A stretch of DNA of 64,000 bases from Brevibacillus brevis (GTDB taxonomy: Bacteria; Bacillota; Bacilli; Brevibacillales; Brevibacillaceae): NCBI RefSeq assembly GCF_900637055.1, contig NZ_LR134338.1:2986001-3050000 (forward strand), read 5' to 3'. Positions within the stretch are counted from its first letter, which is position 1; each line of letters opens with the position of its first letter. The position numbers and the translations under genes are program-made. Shown here piece by piece: positions 44,509-54,375 of the stretch. Under the pieces are notes generated by a model, which was not told where the DNA came from, made no database searches, and saw only the letters and a list, made by a program, of their open reading frames with translations.

Positions 44509-44590
44509 CACAATACCTCCCTGCTGTTTTTTGTTGATTGCGCCGTTTTTGTTCTTAAACCGCATTATAGTGTCTGTCTTTTCTGAAAAA

Positions 44591-44677
44591 TGTAACCCAC
44601 TTAACATCACGGCTGAAAAATATAAAATGCCGCTCCCACCTTTCAGGGGAAACTGAGGATATGTAAACGAATTAACA
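44591..44677. promoter_or_regulatory. Two Crp/Fnr-type palindromes in the divergent region
   Basis: TGTAA-N6-TAACA occurs exactly at 44591-44606 and 44662-44677, with centres 71 bp apart. The form TGTNA-N6-TNACA is that of Crp/Fnr operators. They lie between the catabolic operon and two Crp/Fnr genes, the only notable content of 44509-44843. Confidence 0.75.
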
Positions 44678-44843
44678 TTATTTCTGTTTATCTTTCGTAT
44701 GCATGTCATTTTCACGTTGAAATATTGGTAAGGAGCTCTTTGTTTTCATATAATCAAAAGTAGTAAGTTCAGAAAATTAAGATTTAATCTAGAGTAGACG
44801 ATTGGAAGAGGCCAGATCATTGATGAGGAAAGGAGCGGTGATG

Positions 44844-45491
44844 ATGGTATCCCCTTTTGAAACGGATTTGAAATGGGAAACCCTTTTAGAATACGGCACC
44901 CGTCAATTTGTGAAAGGAAAAACAGCAATCTATAAGCAAGAGACGATGGGAGAAGGTTTTTATTACCTTCATAAGGGATTAGTCAAGATTGTGACCTCTA
45001 CCTTCAAGGGGAAAGATCGCCTGGTGAACATCGTAGTCCCTGGTCAAATCATGGGACTTCAAACGATGGATCAACAACCTCATTTCACCACGGCTATTGC
45101 TGTAAAGAATGCAGTCGTCTACCATTTCTCCTGTTTGCAATTCCTCGAAATGCTGAAAGCACGCCCTGAACTCTTGTCTCTTTTCACCCAAACAATCAAT
45201 CAAAAAATGCGGATTCTTCTAACCGCCATCAACATGAAGGCATTGACTTCAGAAGAGCAAATCGCTCGCCTCCTGCTCAACATTTGCGAAGACTTCAAAA
45301 ACCACGAGGTTCCCCTCACGCAACAAGAGCTTGCGGAATGTGCTGGCCTCACCCGTATCACTGTCTACAAGATCCTGAAGGTATGGAAGGAACATGGCAT
45401 CATTGAAATCAAAAACCGATCCTTTGTCGTCAAACGCCCAGATATGCTGAAGCCCCCACAACTCACGGCACACACTGCTCGCACAGTGTAA
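44844..45491 (+). CDS. Crp/Fnr-family regulator 1
   Basis: The 215-residue protein has an N-terminal cyclic-nucleotide-binding fold and a C-terminal Crp helix-turn-helix (TQQELAECAGLTRITVYKILK). AAAGGAG precedes ATG 44844; the open frame begins at 44802. It has no N-terminal cysteine cluster for an Fnr-type iron-sulfur centre. It faces the anthranilate operon and probably controls it together with the next gene. Confidence 0.85.
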   Translation: MVSPFETDLKWETLLEYGTRQFVKGKTAIYKQETMGEGFYYLHKGLVKIVTSTFKGKDRLVNIVVPGQIMGLQTMDQQPHFTTAIAVKNAVVYHFSCLQFLEMLKARPELLSLFTQTINQKMRILLTAINMKALTSEEQIARLLLNICEDFKNHEVPLTQQELAECAGLTRITVYKILKVWKEHGIIEIKNRSFVVKRPDMLKPPQLTAHTARTV

Positions 45492-45517
45492 GTCTATCCA
45501 TGTGAAAGGTGGTCAAA

Positions 45518-46150
45518 ATGGCCTGTCTCCGCTATCAGTGGACCCCGTACCTGATGTATGGCAAGAAGATCGAAATGGGAAAACATACAACGATCTACCA
45601 TCAAGGCGATGTGGGAACTGGATTTTATTATCTAGACAAAGGGAGCGTAAAGATCACTCTCTTATCTGAGAACGGGCATGAGCGGTCTATCGATTACATT
45701 CCCACAGGTGGGTTGTTCGGGGAGCACGGCGCCTATAACGGCACATACCTGACGTCAGCCATAACTACTGCTCCTTCTGTCATTTACTTTTTCTCCGACG
45801 AGGTCTTATCGCGCGTATGCCAAGACCACCCACAGTCGGCAGTGATCTTCACCAATTCACAAATCTATAAACTCCGTCTCCTGGCTGAAATCATCGCGTT
45901 TACTGATAGTCCAATTGAGCTTGCGATGGCTAATTATCTGCTTAAACTGATAGCTGTGTACGGAAATAATCATATCCCTATCGATCAGTTGTCTTTTGCC
46001 CGCTATATTGATACGTCTCGCATTACGGTGAACAAGACTTTGCAGAAATGGCGACAGCAAGGCTTGATAGAGCTATCTGAGCGTAGTGCCATTCGAGTTG
46101 TGGATGTAGAGGGATTGCGTGGGATTTATTCTCGCCTCCAATGTAAATAG
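45518..46150 (+). CDS. Crp/Fnr-family regulator 2
   Basis: The 210-residue paralogue lies 26 bases after the first regulator gene. It has the same two-domain layout (YHQGDVGTGFYYLDKGSVKI in the sensor domain; FARYIDTSRITVNKTLQKW in the helix-turn-helix). ATG 45518 follows AAAGGTGG. Two related but clearly different regulators in a row may act as a heteromer or sense different signals. Confidence 0.85.
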   Translation: MACLRYQWTPYLMYGKKIEMGKHTTIYHQGDVGTGFYYLDKGSVKITLLSENGHERSIDYIPTGGLFGEHGAYNGTYLTSAITTAPSVIYFFSDEVLSRVCQDHPQSAVIFTNSQIYKLRLLAEIIAFTDSPIELAMANYLLKLIAVYGNNHIPIDQLSFARYIDTSRITVNKTLQKWRQQGLIELSERSAIRVVDVEGLRGIYSRLQCK

Positions 46151-46228
46151 GGCGAAGCCTAATCAGGCTCGCCCCTCTGCATTGAAAATAACCTTTGAAA
46201 CTCTTGCTACAGCCCTGTTCGGTCCTGC

Positions 46229-48184
46229 TCAGAGCAGATGCATCTTGGCTTCTGCCTCGTCCCACGGCACCGAGTAGCCTGCCCCCTTGGCGCAAAAGAT
46301 CGAGGAGGATGTATAAAGCGGATCTGCATCCTTTTCATAGCGTTTCCTTTCTATCACTTCCTCCGCGTTATGGCAGCGATCGTATCCGCCAAATACACAG
46401 CGGATGCTGCCTCGTCCATGCGTGAAGGAAGCGAATTCGGTGCTGTAATTCATGAATGTTGCCACGGGCACCCTTCCCGTAATGAACGCATGCGTATCCG
46501 ACATCTGCGGTGGCTCGAACGAACCTGAGGCGCGCTGAATATCCGAAAGTACCCTCCCCATCTCGTTCATTCCCACCTTTATTTTGAAGTCATAGTATGG
46601 TTCTAACAGCATATTCTCCGCTTTCTCCAGTCCCTGCCGCAGCGCGCGGAAGGTGGCCTCACGAAAGTCGCCCCCAGCAGTATGTTCGTTATGCGCACGG
46701 CCTCTTAGGAGCGTAATTTTCATGTCGGTGACCGGCATGCCTGTCAATAGCCCATGATGCTCCCGTTCGTAGAGATGAGACCGAACCAGATTCTGGTAGT
46801 TAAAACTCAGTTCATCAGGATGACATACGCTAGTAAAGTGGATTCCGCTGCCTCGCTCTCCCGGTTCAAGCAGGAGGTGCACTTCCGCGTAATGCCTGAG
46901 CGGCTCGAAGTGCCCATACCCCGTCACAGCAAACTGTATCGTTTCTTTATACAAGATTTCCGGTTGGCCGAAAGAGACAACGAAACCGAAGCGTTCCTTC
47001 ACAACCTGCTCCAGCACTTCTAATTGGATCAGACCCATGACGCGAATGTGAATCTCTTGCAAACTCTCTTCCCAAACCACATTCAGAGACGGGTCCTCCG
47101 CATTCAGAATGCGAAACGCAGCGAGCACTTGCTGCACGTGAAGCGAACCGTCAAACTGTACTTTGGACTGTAGTGTCGGCTCAGTCTCATAAGCAAACTT
47201 GTCTGAGTAGAGCCCCACCCCTTGTCCAGCTTCGGCTTCGGACAAGCCGACGACCGCGAACAAATCGCCGGCAGCTACTTGTTCAACCGCGTGTGATTTT
47301 CTACCATTAAACAGTAAGATTTGTGTAATCTTCTCTTCGTATCGAAGTCCGCCGCTCTCATAGCTAAGCAGCTCCCGTACCTTCAGCTTGCCGCTTAGCG
47401 CTTTGACGAACGTAAGCCTCAACCCGTTTGCTGCGTGTCGAATTTTATAAATGCGCCCCCCGAACGGAGCCGTCTCGTCATAAGACGCAGTCGTCAACAA
47501 AGATAGTTGATTCAGGAATTCTGCCACGCCATCATCCTGTAGTGCCGAGCCGCAGGCGCAGGGGAAAAGACGCCCATCTCGTATCATCTCCTGCAAGGCA
47601 CCCAGCCAGAATTCTTGATCGTCCCTTTCCTCTAAAAATGCTTCCAGCAGTGAGTCGTTCCGCTCTGTCATCATTTCCCGTAGTCCTTCGCTGACAATAC
47701 CGTTAGCGAAATTGTCCCTGATGCAACAGACATCCCCAGTCAACTGACTGCGTATCTCCTCTTCCGTCCTGCTAGCATCCGCGCCGATCCGATCTGTTTT
47801 ATTGATGAAGAAAAATGTCGGTATCCGATGTTTGCGCAACAACTGCCAGACTGTTTCGGTATGACCCTGAACACCTTCTACCGCACTGACAATCACGATA
47901 GCGTAATCCATTACTCCGAGCGCCCGCTCCATCTCGGAAGAAAAATCGACGTGTCCAGGGGTGTCGATCAAATAATAAACATCGCCCTTATGGTGCATAA
48001 CCGCCTGATCGGCGAATACGGTAATGCCTCTTTTCCTCTCGATATCGTGGCTGTCCAAAAAGGCATCTTGATGATCCACCCGGCCCCGCGACCGGATGCT
48101 GTTCGTATGGTATAGCAACTGTTCGGCGAAAGTAGTCTTGCCCGCATCCACATGGGCAAACAAGCCGATCGTAAGACGCTTCAT
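46229..48184 (-). CDS. TetM-like ribosomal protection protein
   Basis: The 651-residue translational GTPase has G1 AHVDAGKTT, DTPGHVDF and NKTDRIGA, and the EF-G-like domains of the TetM/TetO family, including the C-terminal YxxxT-type loop region. Such proteins remove tetracycline from the ribosome; chromosomal variants of spore formers may confer only low or no resistance. It stands alone. It is not EF-G, being shorter and of the RPP branch. Confidence 0.87.
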   Translation of the reverse strand: MKRLTIGLFAHVDAGKTTFAEQLLYHTNSIRSRGRVDHQDAFLDSHDIERKRGITVFADQAVMHHKGDVYYLIDTPGHVDFSSEMERALGVMDYAIVIVSAVEGVQGHTETVWQLLRKHRIPTFFFINKTDRIGADASRTEEEIRSQLTGDVCCIRDNFANGIVSEGLREMMTERNDSLLEAFLEERDDQEFWLGALQEMIRDGRLFPCACGSALQDDGVAEFLNQLSLLTTASYDETAPFGGRIYKIRHAANGLRLTFVKALSGKLKVRELLSYESGGLRYEEKITQILLFNGRKSHAVEQVAAGDLFAVVGLSEAEAGQGVGLYSDKFAYETEPTLQSKVQFDGSLHVQQVLAAFRILNAEDPSLNVVWEESLQEIHIRVMGLIQLEVLEQVVKERFGFVVSFGQPEILYKETIQFAVTGYGHFEPLRHYAEVHLLLEPGERGSGIHFTSVCHPDELSFNYQNLVRSHLYEREHHGLLTGMPVTDMKITLLRGRAHNEHTAGGDFREATFRALRQGLEKAENMLLEPYYDFKIKVGMNEMGRVLSDIQRASGSFEPPQMSDTHAFITGRVPVATFMNYSTEFASFTHGRGSIRCVFGGYDRCHNAEEVIERKRYEKDADPLYTSSSIFCAKGAGYSVPWDEAEAKMHLL

Positions 48185-48387
48185 GTTATCCCTCTTCCAT
48201 AGCTACTCGACTGCCATTTCTTTTTTCATTAAAACATAAGAATGGAGAAGAAGAATAGTTGTCTAACGCTTTCTTGTAAATTGCCGTATCCATTCGCACA
48301 TTTTCATTTACTACAGGCTCGTATCAGTTGCCAAGCTTCCCCCATTTGCATGCTCTATACCATGCAGAGAGAAGCGAGGTGATCACT

Positions 48388-48606
48388 ATGACTGACGTAG
48401 TAGTAATCCTATTCAGACGTATCAGAGTGAATGGCGTACGGAGGCGAATTATTCGCGACGTTAGCATCATTGGAAGTGCCGCACCATGCAGCCAATTATT
48501 AATGATTGGTAGACGTGTGGGTCCTGCTGCACGTTGTCTTTTGAATAACGGGTTCCAACGTGTGTTATCAAGAGATAATGTTTTGGTGTTTATCCGAGTA
48601 AGGTAA
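48388..48606 (+). CDS. Small basic hypothetical protein
   Basis: ATG 48388 follows GAGGTGAT and gives 72 residues, rich in Arg, Val and Ile and with two cysteines. No family is recognised. A terminator lies 12 bases after the stop, which supports a real transcription unit. Confidence 0.6.
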   Translation: MTDVVVILFRRIRVNGVRRRIIRDVSIIGSAAPCSQLLMIGRRVGPAARCLLNNGFQRVLSRDNVLVFIRVR

Positions 48607-48618
48607 ATGAGTTCGTAT

Positions 48619-48658
48619 GAAAACGGTAGCGAATAGGGTTACCGTTTTCTTTTTGTTT
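48619..48658 (+). terminator. Intrinsic terminator
   Basis: A 10-bp perfect stem (48619-48628 with 48640-48649) is followed by a T-rich run. Confidence 0.9.
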
Positions 48659-48692
48659 GTACGCTGGATTATCAAGGGCTTCCATTCGTGTT

Positions 48693-49166
48693 TTACTTCA
48701 TAGCTTCGTCAAACACAGATTCTATTTGATCAACCTCTTTCGACACCGCGAATAAAACAAACTGCCCTTTCGTCTTCAAAACATGCTTTTCGATGAGAAA
48801 ATACTCCTCTGGGCGATAGTCTTTCAATTTGATTGTTTGTGCCTCGATTCGTTGTTGTATGTTCTGTATTACATTTTCGGTGTCGCTCGCATCTTTGACT
48901 TTGATAACAGCCAGTTCTTCCGCTTTCACATTGGATGAAGCCGTGTACAGGATGAAATCCTCCACTTTTCCTGCCTCGATCTGATACAACTTTTGCAGCT
49001 TCTCCAGATCCCCTTGCTTCATATTCTGAAAACTTACCGTTTGTTGAATTTTTTCTCCTACTTCTGCGGCCGAAAGTTCTTCGGAAGTTCCGACGTCACT
49101 GGAGCATCCGGCCAACATTCCCATTCCGATAGCAACCATAAGCAGTACAGACAAAAATCGCTTCAT
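48693..49166 (-). CDS. DUF4358 lipoprotein of the acylation cassette
   Basis: The 157-residue protein has a signal peptide with lipobox LAGC, followed by a DUF4358-like domain. ATG 49166 follows GGAGTG; the upstream gene's stop overlaps the earlier codon. DUF4358 lipoproteins occur beside MBOAT/DHHW genes and are thought to act in surface polymer modification, but no reaction is known. Confidence 0.8.
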   Translation of the reverse strand: MKRFLSVLLMVAIGMGMLAGCSSDVGTSEELSAAEVGEKIQQTVSFQNMKQGDLEKLQKLYQIEAGKVEDFILYTASSNVKAEELAVIKVKDASDTENVIQNIQQRIEAQTIKLKDYRPEEYFLIEKHVLKTKGQFVLFAVSKEVDQIESVFDEAMK

Positions 49167-49171
49167 TCCAA

Positions 49172-50311
49172 TCACTCCATGATGTTCAGAATAGAGGTGT
49201 CTTCAAAAAACGTTTTGACGTTGTAAAGGAATAGCATCTCATGAAACTGCCGATCTTGTATGAGTTTTGTTACGGATTCCTCATAATAGCGAAGGTCAAC
49301 GACATCAATCTCAGCGAAGTGTTCGGACAAAAAGGGAATCAGGCTATTGGCGTACGAATCTTTCACTACCAGCAGCTTCTTCCCGTCCGGATGGTCCGTT
49401 GTGATTCGGACCAGTGCATGGTTGCCGTTCAGGAATACCGCATACTTATCCTTTTTGGCCAAATTGTCCATCTGGTACAAGGAATCCGCGGTACGGCCTT
49501 CGTCCACGTACTCCAGCTTCTTTTTGCTTTCCTCTTTCGGCAGATAAAGATCGATACGATCAGGCTGCAGATGACGGAAGCCGCTTTTCGAATAGAGCGA
49601 TCCGTAGAAGGCGTCCGTCACCTGCCGGATGTTGAACGCAGCTTCGTCTTTTGGAACAATCCCCATCTGCTTGCACAACACCCGATAAGCATAATAAGCG
49701 CCTTTGCTCGTCCAATGATGATCCGTTTTATAAAAAATGGCTTCTTCGCGTCCGGCATACAGCGCGGGATAGACATCAACGAAGCGAATACCAGACGGGA
49801 GCGATTGCCGAACTAGATTCAGCGCTGCATGTTCGTCGCCCATTGGTGCGTAGGCTGGCAGTTTATCCCGAAGCAACGCGGCGGCGGTCGGTACCAGCAT
49901 GATGTACTTGCGAAGGTCGGGCGTTGTCTGGTGAATCGACTGGATGGCCTGAACTCTGTCATTCACCTCTGTTTCCAGCGGCGATGAGAAATGTTGAATC
50001 AGGTACCCATCTTTGCCCAGATAAACACCGTTGCTGTCCTTTTTACCCATAACACGATCCGCATCCGTTTTTAGCCCGATCCAAACGTCCCGGAAAGCAA
50101 ATTGATCGGTGATATAGGTCTCGTAATCAGAAGTGAACTTCCCCGCCAGCAGTGATCGCAGTGAAAAAGGCGGTCTCCTCTCGAGCACCCTGTTTTCCGA
50201 TTCCGAGAATGTCTGATCAGGGGTCAGTATGTTCAAAACGGCCACCATGACGATAAATAGCAAGAACAACAAGCCCGTCACGGCTCGTGTCCGTTTGTCA
50301 TATCTGGTCAA
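49172..50311 (-). CDS. DHHW-family protein (AlgJ/AlgX-like)
   Basis: The 379-residue protein has one N-terminal membrane segment and an extracellular SGNH-like domain with the TDHHWTSKGAY motif. Relatives O-acetylate alginate or other surface polymers using acyl groups brought across the membrane by an MBOAT protein. It lies 15 bases after the MBOAT gene. Confidence 0.88.
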   Translation of the reverse strand: MTRYDKRTRAVTGLLFLLFIVMVAVLNILTPDQTFSESENRVLERRPPFSLRSLLAGKFTSDYETYITDQFAFRDVWIGLKTDADRVMGKKDSNGVYLGKDGYLIQHFSSPLETEVNDRVQAIQSIHQTTPDLRKYIMLVPTAAALLRDKLPAYAPMGDEHAALNLVRQSLPSGIRFVDVYPALYAGREEAIFYKTDHHWTSKGAYYAYRVLCKQMGIVPKDEAAFNIRQVTDAFYGSLYSKSGFRHLQPDRIDLYLPKEESKKKLEYVDEGRTADSLYQMDNLAKKDKYAVFLNGNHALVRITTDHPDGKKLLVVKDSYANSLIPFLSEHFAEIDVVDLRYYEESVTKLIQDRQFHEMLFLYNVKTFFEDTSILNIME

Positions 50312-50326
50312 GTCCGCTCCCTCCCC

Positions 50327-51733
50327 TCAAAACCGAAAATATAAGAATGGATTGTAATCCTCAAAGACCAAATAAGCTGACGACAAAACTAAACTGATGA
50401 TAAAAAGTGCCAATACAGCGATCATGCCTACCGAATTCCATCGCGCTTTCATCTGCTCCCATCCTTTCCGGGGCAGCGGTGTCGCGCACAAGGCCAACAG
50501 AACGAGCAATCCCCCATACGTCGTCAGTTCGTAGAGCGCCTGGCGATCCACCCATTCGTGCGTCCCGAAACCAAACATCGTACTGACGAACATCCACGCG
50601 GAAGGCAAATGTTCGAATTCAAAAAGAACCCACCCGACAACGACAATCAGCAGCGTGTAGAGATGTCCTGCCCAGTTCGGCCAACGCTTTAGCCAATTCA
50701 GCAAAAATAGCTTCTCAACTGCAACGAAACAGCCGAAATACAAGCCCCAGACGATAAAGTTCCAGCTCGCCCCATGCCACAGACCGGTTAAGAACCATAC
50801 GATCAAGAGGTTACGGAACTGCTTGCCCAAGCCCATCCGGTTGCCGCCGAGCGGAATATAGACATACTCCCGGAACCAGGAACCGAGGGAAATATGCCAT
50901 CTTCGCCAAAATTCTGTAACGCTTCGTGAAATATACGGATGCTTGAAGTTTTCCGGGAATTCGAAACCGAACATTTTGCCGAGCCCGCGTGCCATATCCG
51001 AATATCCGCTGAAATCGAAATAGATTTGTAACGTAAACGCCAGAATGCCGAGCCACGCGGAAAGGACAGTCAAGTCCTCTATCGGCGTCGACTTCACGTT
51101 GGTCCATAGCAGTCCGATATTGTTGGCTAGCAGCACTTTTTTGGCCAATCCCCGGATGAACCATTCCGCTCCTTCTCCGAACCGCTCCAGCGTCACTTTA
51201 CGTAAGACCAGTTGCTCGGCGATATCTCCGTATTTGACGATCGGACCTGCGACCAGTTGAGGAAACATCGTGACGTAAGTGCCGAAAGCGACGAAATTTC
51301 GTTGTGCCGGCACTCTACCGAGGTATACATCCACTACATAGGACATCGTTTGGAACGTATAAAAGGAAATACCGACGGGTAGTGGCAAATCAGCCACCTG
51401 TATTTGCAAACCGAATAGATCATTCACATTCGAGACGACAAACCCCGCATATTTGAAGAAACAAAGAATCGCCAGACTGCCGCAGATGGAGCCGAACAGC
51501 ACTGCTCTGGCGATCGGTTTGCGGTGACTGTACTTGTCGATCACGAGCCCGTTGATATAATCAAATACGGTTGTAAAAATCATGAGGATGATATATACCG
51601 GTTCGCCCCATGCATAAAAGATAAGGCTCGCTGCGAACAGAACAGCATTTCTCAGCTTCTTGGGCGACACATAATAAACGAGCAGCACGGCGGGCAAAAA
51701 TTGAAACAGGAAAATCAGACTGCTGAATACCAA
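50327..51733 (-). CDS. MBOAT O-acyltransferase (AlgI/DltB-like)
   Basis: The 468-residue polytopic membrane protein has the MBOAT motif LWHGASWNFIVWG with the active-site His, and the EFWRRWHISL stretch of AlgI-type enzymes. It passes acetyl or similar groups to the outside of the membrane. Neighbouring DHHW and SGNH proteins are its probable partners in O-acylation of a wall or secreted polysaccharide; the polymer is unknown. Confidence 0.9.
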   Translation of the reverse strand: MVFSSLIFLFQFLPAVLLVYYVSPKKLRNAVLFAASLIFYAWGEPVYIILMIFTTVFDYINGLVIDKYSHRKPIARAVLFGSICGSLAILCFFKYAGFVVSNVNDLFGLQIQVADLPLPVGISFYTFQTMSYVVDVYLGRVPAQRNFVAFGTYVTMFPQLVAGPIVKYGDIAEQLVLRKVTLERFGEGAEWFIRGLAKKVLLANNIGLLWTNVKSTPIEDLTVLSAWLGILAFTLQIYFDFSGYSDMARGLGKMFGFEFPENFKHPYISRSVTEFWRRWHISLGSWFREYVYIPLGGNRMGLGKQFRNLLIVWFLTGLWHGASWNFIVWGLYFGCFVAVEKLFLLNWLKRWPNWAGHLYTLLIVVVGWVLFEFEHLPSAWMFVSTMFGFGTHEWVDRQALYELTTYGGLLVLLALCATPLPRKGWEQMKARWNSVGMIAVLALFIISLVLSSAYLVFEDYNPFLYFRF

Positions 51734-51754
51734 CGTTCGTTTCCTCCCGCGCCG

Positions 51755-52441
51755 TTATTTTGCGCTCTTCTTACGATCCAGCTCATCTTTTATGTAATCG
51801 AGCAGGATTGGATAAAACTGGGCTTGGAAATGAATGCCGTCCGCATCGTACATGTCAGGATGATCGGCCACAGTTGACGACACATCGATGTATCCGACTT
51901 GTACCTTGCTTGCCAGCTCCTTCAGTCCCTTATTGTAGTCGCCGATATTTTGATAGCGGGGCTCCGCTTTTTCTGCCTTTGCCGTAACCGGGGTAACGGA
52001 TAAGATCGTGATGTACGCCTTTGGAAGCCTTTCTTTGATGCGATCGATCAATTGGGCGTAGTACGACAACGAATATTCCTTGGGATGGTCGGTCGGCCAT
52101 AAAATGTCGTCTGAACCCAGCTGGATAAAAATATGCTCAGGCTTTCGCTTGACTAATTCGTCCACATCTTCCAGCGCGAATTCGGCCGTTTTCCCTGCAC
52201 CTGCCAGCACGTTCTCCTCTTTCAGCACATCATGGTAAGACAATCCCTCCGTAATCGAATCTCCGAGAAAAACACTTGTTTGGTACAGTGATGAATATGA
52301 GGTTTGCTGCGGAGTGGAGATGTCCCTGGCCTGCCTGGTAATATCGGAAGCAGTTGGTTGTCCAATGATGCCACATGCCGCAACCGATAAGGCGACCATG
52401 GCGAACAGTGTAATACCCATTATTTTCTTTTGCACTTTCAT
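51755..52441 (-). CDS. SGNH/GDSL hydrolase lipoprotein
   Basis: The 228-residue protein has a lipoprotein signal peptide (AAC lipobox near residue 23), block I FLGDSITEG, a QLGSDD-type block and the C-terminal DGIHFQ, the SGNH catalytic motifs. It probably transfers or removes acyl groups at the cell surface. It leads the four-gene acylation operon. Confidence 0.88.
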   Translation of the reverse strand: MKVQKKIMGITLFAMVALSVAACGIIGQPTASDITRQARDISTPQQTSYSSLYQTSVFLGDSITEGLSYHDVLKEENVLAGAGKTAEFALEDVDELVKRKPEHIFIQLGSDDILWPTDHPKEYSLSYYAQLIDRIKERLPKAYITILSVTPVTAKAEKAEPRYQNIGDYNKGLKELASKVQVGYIDVSSTVADHPDMYDADGIHFQAQFYPILLDYIKDELDRKKSAK

Positions 52442-52530
52442 CTTTCCCCTTTCTTCTTGAACAAGATAAAGAGTAATCGTCGGAGATCAAGATTAGATGC
52501 AGATCAGTTGCAGATTGAGTAGAAATGCAA

Positions 52531-52563
52531 TAAAAAAAGTGCAGAACCGAGGTTCTACACTTT
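52531..52563 (-). terminator. Terminator overlapping the histidine kinase stop codon
   Basis: On the minus strand a 13-bp stem with one mismatch (52563-52551 with 52548-52536) runs into seven T residues; its first arm includes the stop codon at 52555. Confidence 0.85.
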
Positions 52564-54375
52564 CTTTTTCTTCAATTCAAAATAGAATAAGACGCCATCC
52601 TCCGTATTCATTGCTCCATAGAACGCCCCATGCAGTTCTAGTATCTGCTTGGAGATCGCAAGGCCCAATCCGGTTCCTCCGGTCGAACGGTTGCGGGAGT
52701 GCTCACCGCGGTAGAAACGATCCCATATCTTCTCCAACTGCTCGGCCGGAATCTGGACGCCTTTGTTTTCGATGCAAATCTTGACGGTATCCTCCCCTTC
52801 AACCGTCGAGATGACAATATCCTCTTGTTCCGGCGTGTAGCGTATGGCGTTTGTCAGGAAATTCACGATCACCTGCTCGATTCGATGCTGATTGGCGATG
52901 ACTTCGACTGGGGCTAAACGGTAGTGCAACTGCAACTGCTTGCCGGCGAGGTCCGATGCCAACTTTACGCAGATTTGCTCCAGTAGCACATCAATCCGGA
53001 ACGAATCCATCTGCATTCTATACGTACCGGATTCATATTTTGCCAATTCCAGCATATCCGTAACCAGCAGGTTCATCTTCTTCACTTCATCTTCCATCGC
53101 AGCAAAATAATAGTCCCGTTTCGGGCTGTCCGCCTTATCCTTCAGAATGTAAAGGCAGCTTTCCATGACGCTGAGCGGAGTTCTCAGCTCATGCGACACG
53201 CCAGCGATAAATTCTTTACGCGTTTGCTCCAGCCGCTTTTCTTTCTCAATATCCTGCTCCAGCTGGACAATATGGGCATGCAGCATATCCGAAAGCCGAT
53301 TAATATTCCGTGACAGGCTGCCGATCTCATCCTCTGTCTTGATCGGAATTTTTTCAGAGAAGTCCAGCTTGGCCATTTTTTGTGTCATGTCGTCCATGCG
53401 GAGCAAAGGAGCTGCTATTCTGCGGGAATAATAGAAGGAGGCGAGCAGAACGAGCAGCAAGGTACCCGCAATGATGTAGCCGTAATAACTTTTCATGACC
53501 TCCGCCGCTTCGTTTACGGGCTGTAGGGATGTCATGGCGAACAGATAGGCGGGCTTCCCTGTTTGATCGGTCACGCGCTCTACGAATATTTTGTACTCCA
53601 TATCGTTCTCTTTGTAGTCCGTTATGGTGCTTGTTTGCTCCACAACATCTCCGTATAGAAGATCCGCTTGAAAAGCTTTCACCCGTTCAAGAAATAAGCG
53701 GTTCGTATAGCGGGATACATCCGCGCCTTGCGGTGTTCGGACCTGTGTGATGGTTCCGCTCATCAAAACGCTGGGATAACGCTCATGGTATTCAGTGCCA
53801 CTCTTGAATCTCGGGACGACCTCATACTCTTTTTTGACGAGTTGCTGATTCTCCAGCTGATCTTCCTCTCTGAGATTGGAGACACTCCTCCCGATCCGCT
53901 GCGCAAACCATTGATTATCGATCATGATCCCTTCCATGGCAATCTGTTGTCCCACTTTAACATAGGTATCGAGGAAGGGGTTATCAGCGGTTACATCCCC
54001 CACATCCATGACCGTGTACAGCGGAACGACAATCGATTTGCCAGAAAGAGCAGGGGTGTCTTCCGAGTACTCCAGACGGACCTCCATCTCGAAATCGTCC
54101 GAGTATTTCAAATGGCCTCTATCATCCAATCGAGCAAACCAGGCATTCGTCTTTTGATAAAACTCCTGTTCCTTCCTGACTTCATCCTGGGAAGCCCCGG
54201 CATGAGTCAACTCGTTTTGCCGATAGGATTGAAGGGCTTCCTTCACCTTTTCTACCTTTTGATGCACATAATACTGCTCGAAAAATACGGTTTGTCCGAT
54301 AAAAATGCTTGCGATCACAAACAAGCATAATCCCGTCGTAAGTAAAAACAGCTTGAGTACAATGCTTGTTCTCAT
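52555..54375 (-). CDS. Sensor histidine kinase
   Basis: The 606-residue membrane protein has an N-terminal membrane segment, a large extracellular sensor domain (about 35-300), a second membrane segment, a HAMP linker, the phosphorylated His in SHELRTP and the ATP motifs NAIRYT and GGTGLGLAI. Its ATG overlaps the response regulator stop by four bases. It is close to the acylation operon in the same direction; a link to envelope stress is inferred. Confidence 0.93.
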   Translation of the reverse strand: MRTSIVLKLFLLTTGLCLFVIASIFIGQTVFFEQYYVHQKVEKVKEALQSYRQNELTHAGASQDEVRKEQEFYQKTNAWFARLDDRGHLKYSDDFEMEVRLEYSEDTPALSGKSIVVPLYTVMDVGDVTADNPFLDTYVKVGQQIAMEGIMIDNQWFAQRIGRSVSNLREEDQLENQQLVKKEYEVVPRFKSGTEYHERYPSVLMSGTITQVRTPQGADVSRYTNRLFLERVKAFQADLLYGDVVEQTSTITDYKENDMEYKIFVERVTDQTGKPAYLFAMTSLQPVNEAAEVMKSYYGYIIAGTLLLVLLASFYYSRRIAAPLLRMDDMTQKMAKLDFSEKIPIKTEDEIGSLSRNINRLSDMLHAHIVQLEQDIEKEKRLEQTRKEFIAGVSHELRTPLSVMESCLYILKDKADSPKRDYYFAAMEDEVKKMNLLVTDMLELAKYESGTYRMQMDSFRIDVLLEQICVKLASDLAGKQLQLHYRLAPVEVIANQHRIEQVIVNFLTNAIRYTPEQEDIVISTVEGEDTVKICIENKGVQIPAEQLEKIWDRFYRGEHSRNRSTGGTGLGLAISKQILELHGAFYGAMNTEDGVLFYFELKKKKV

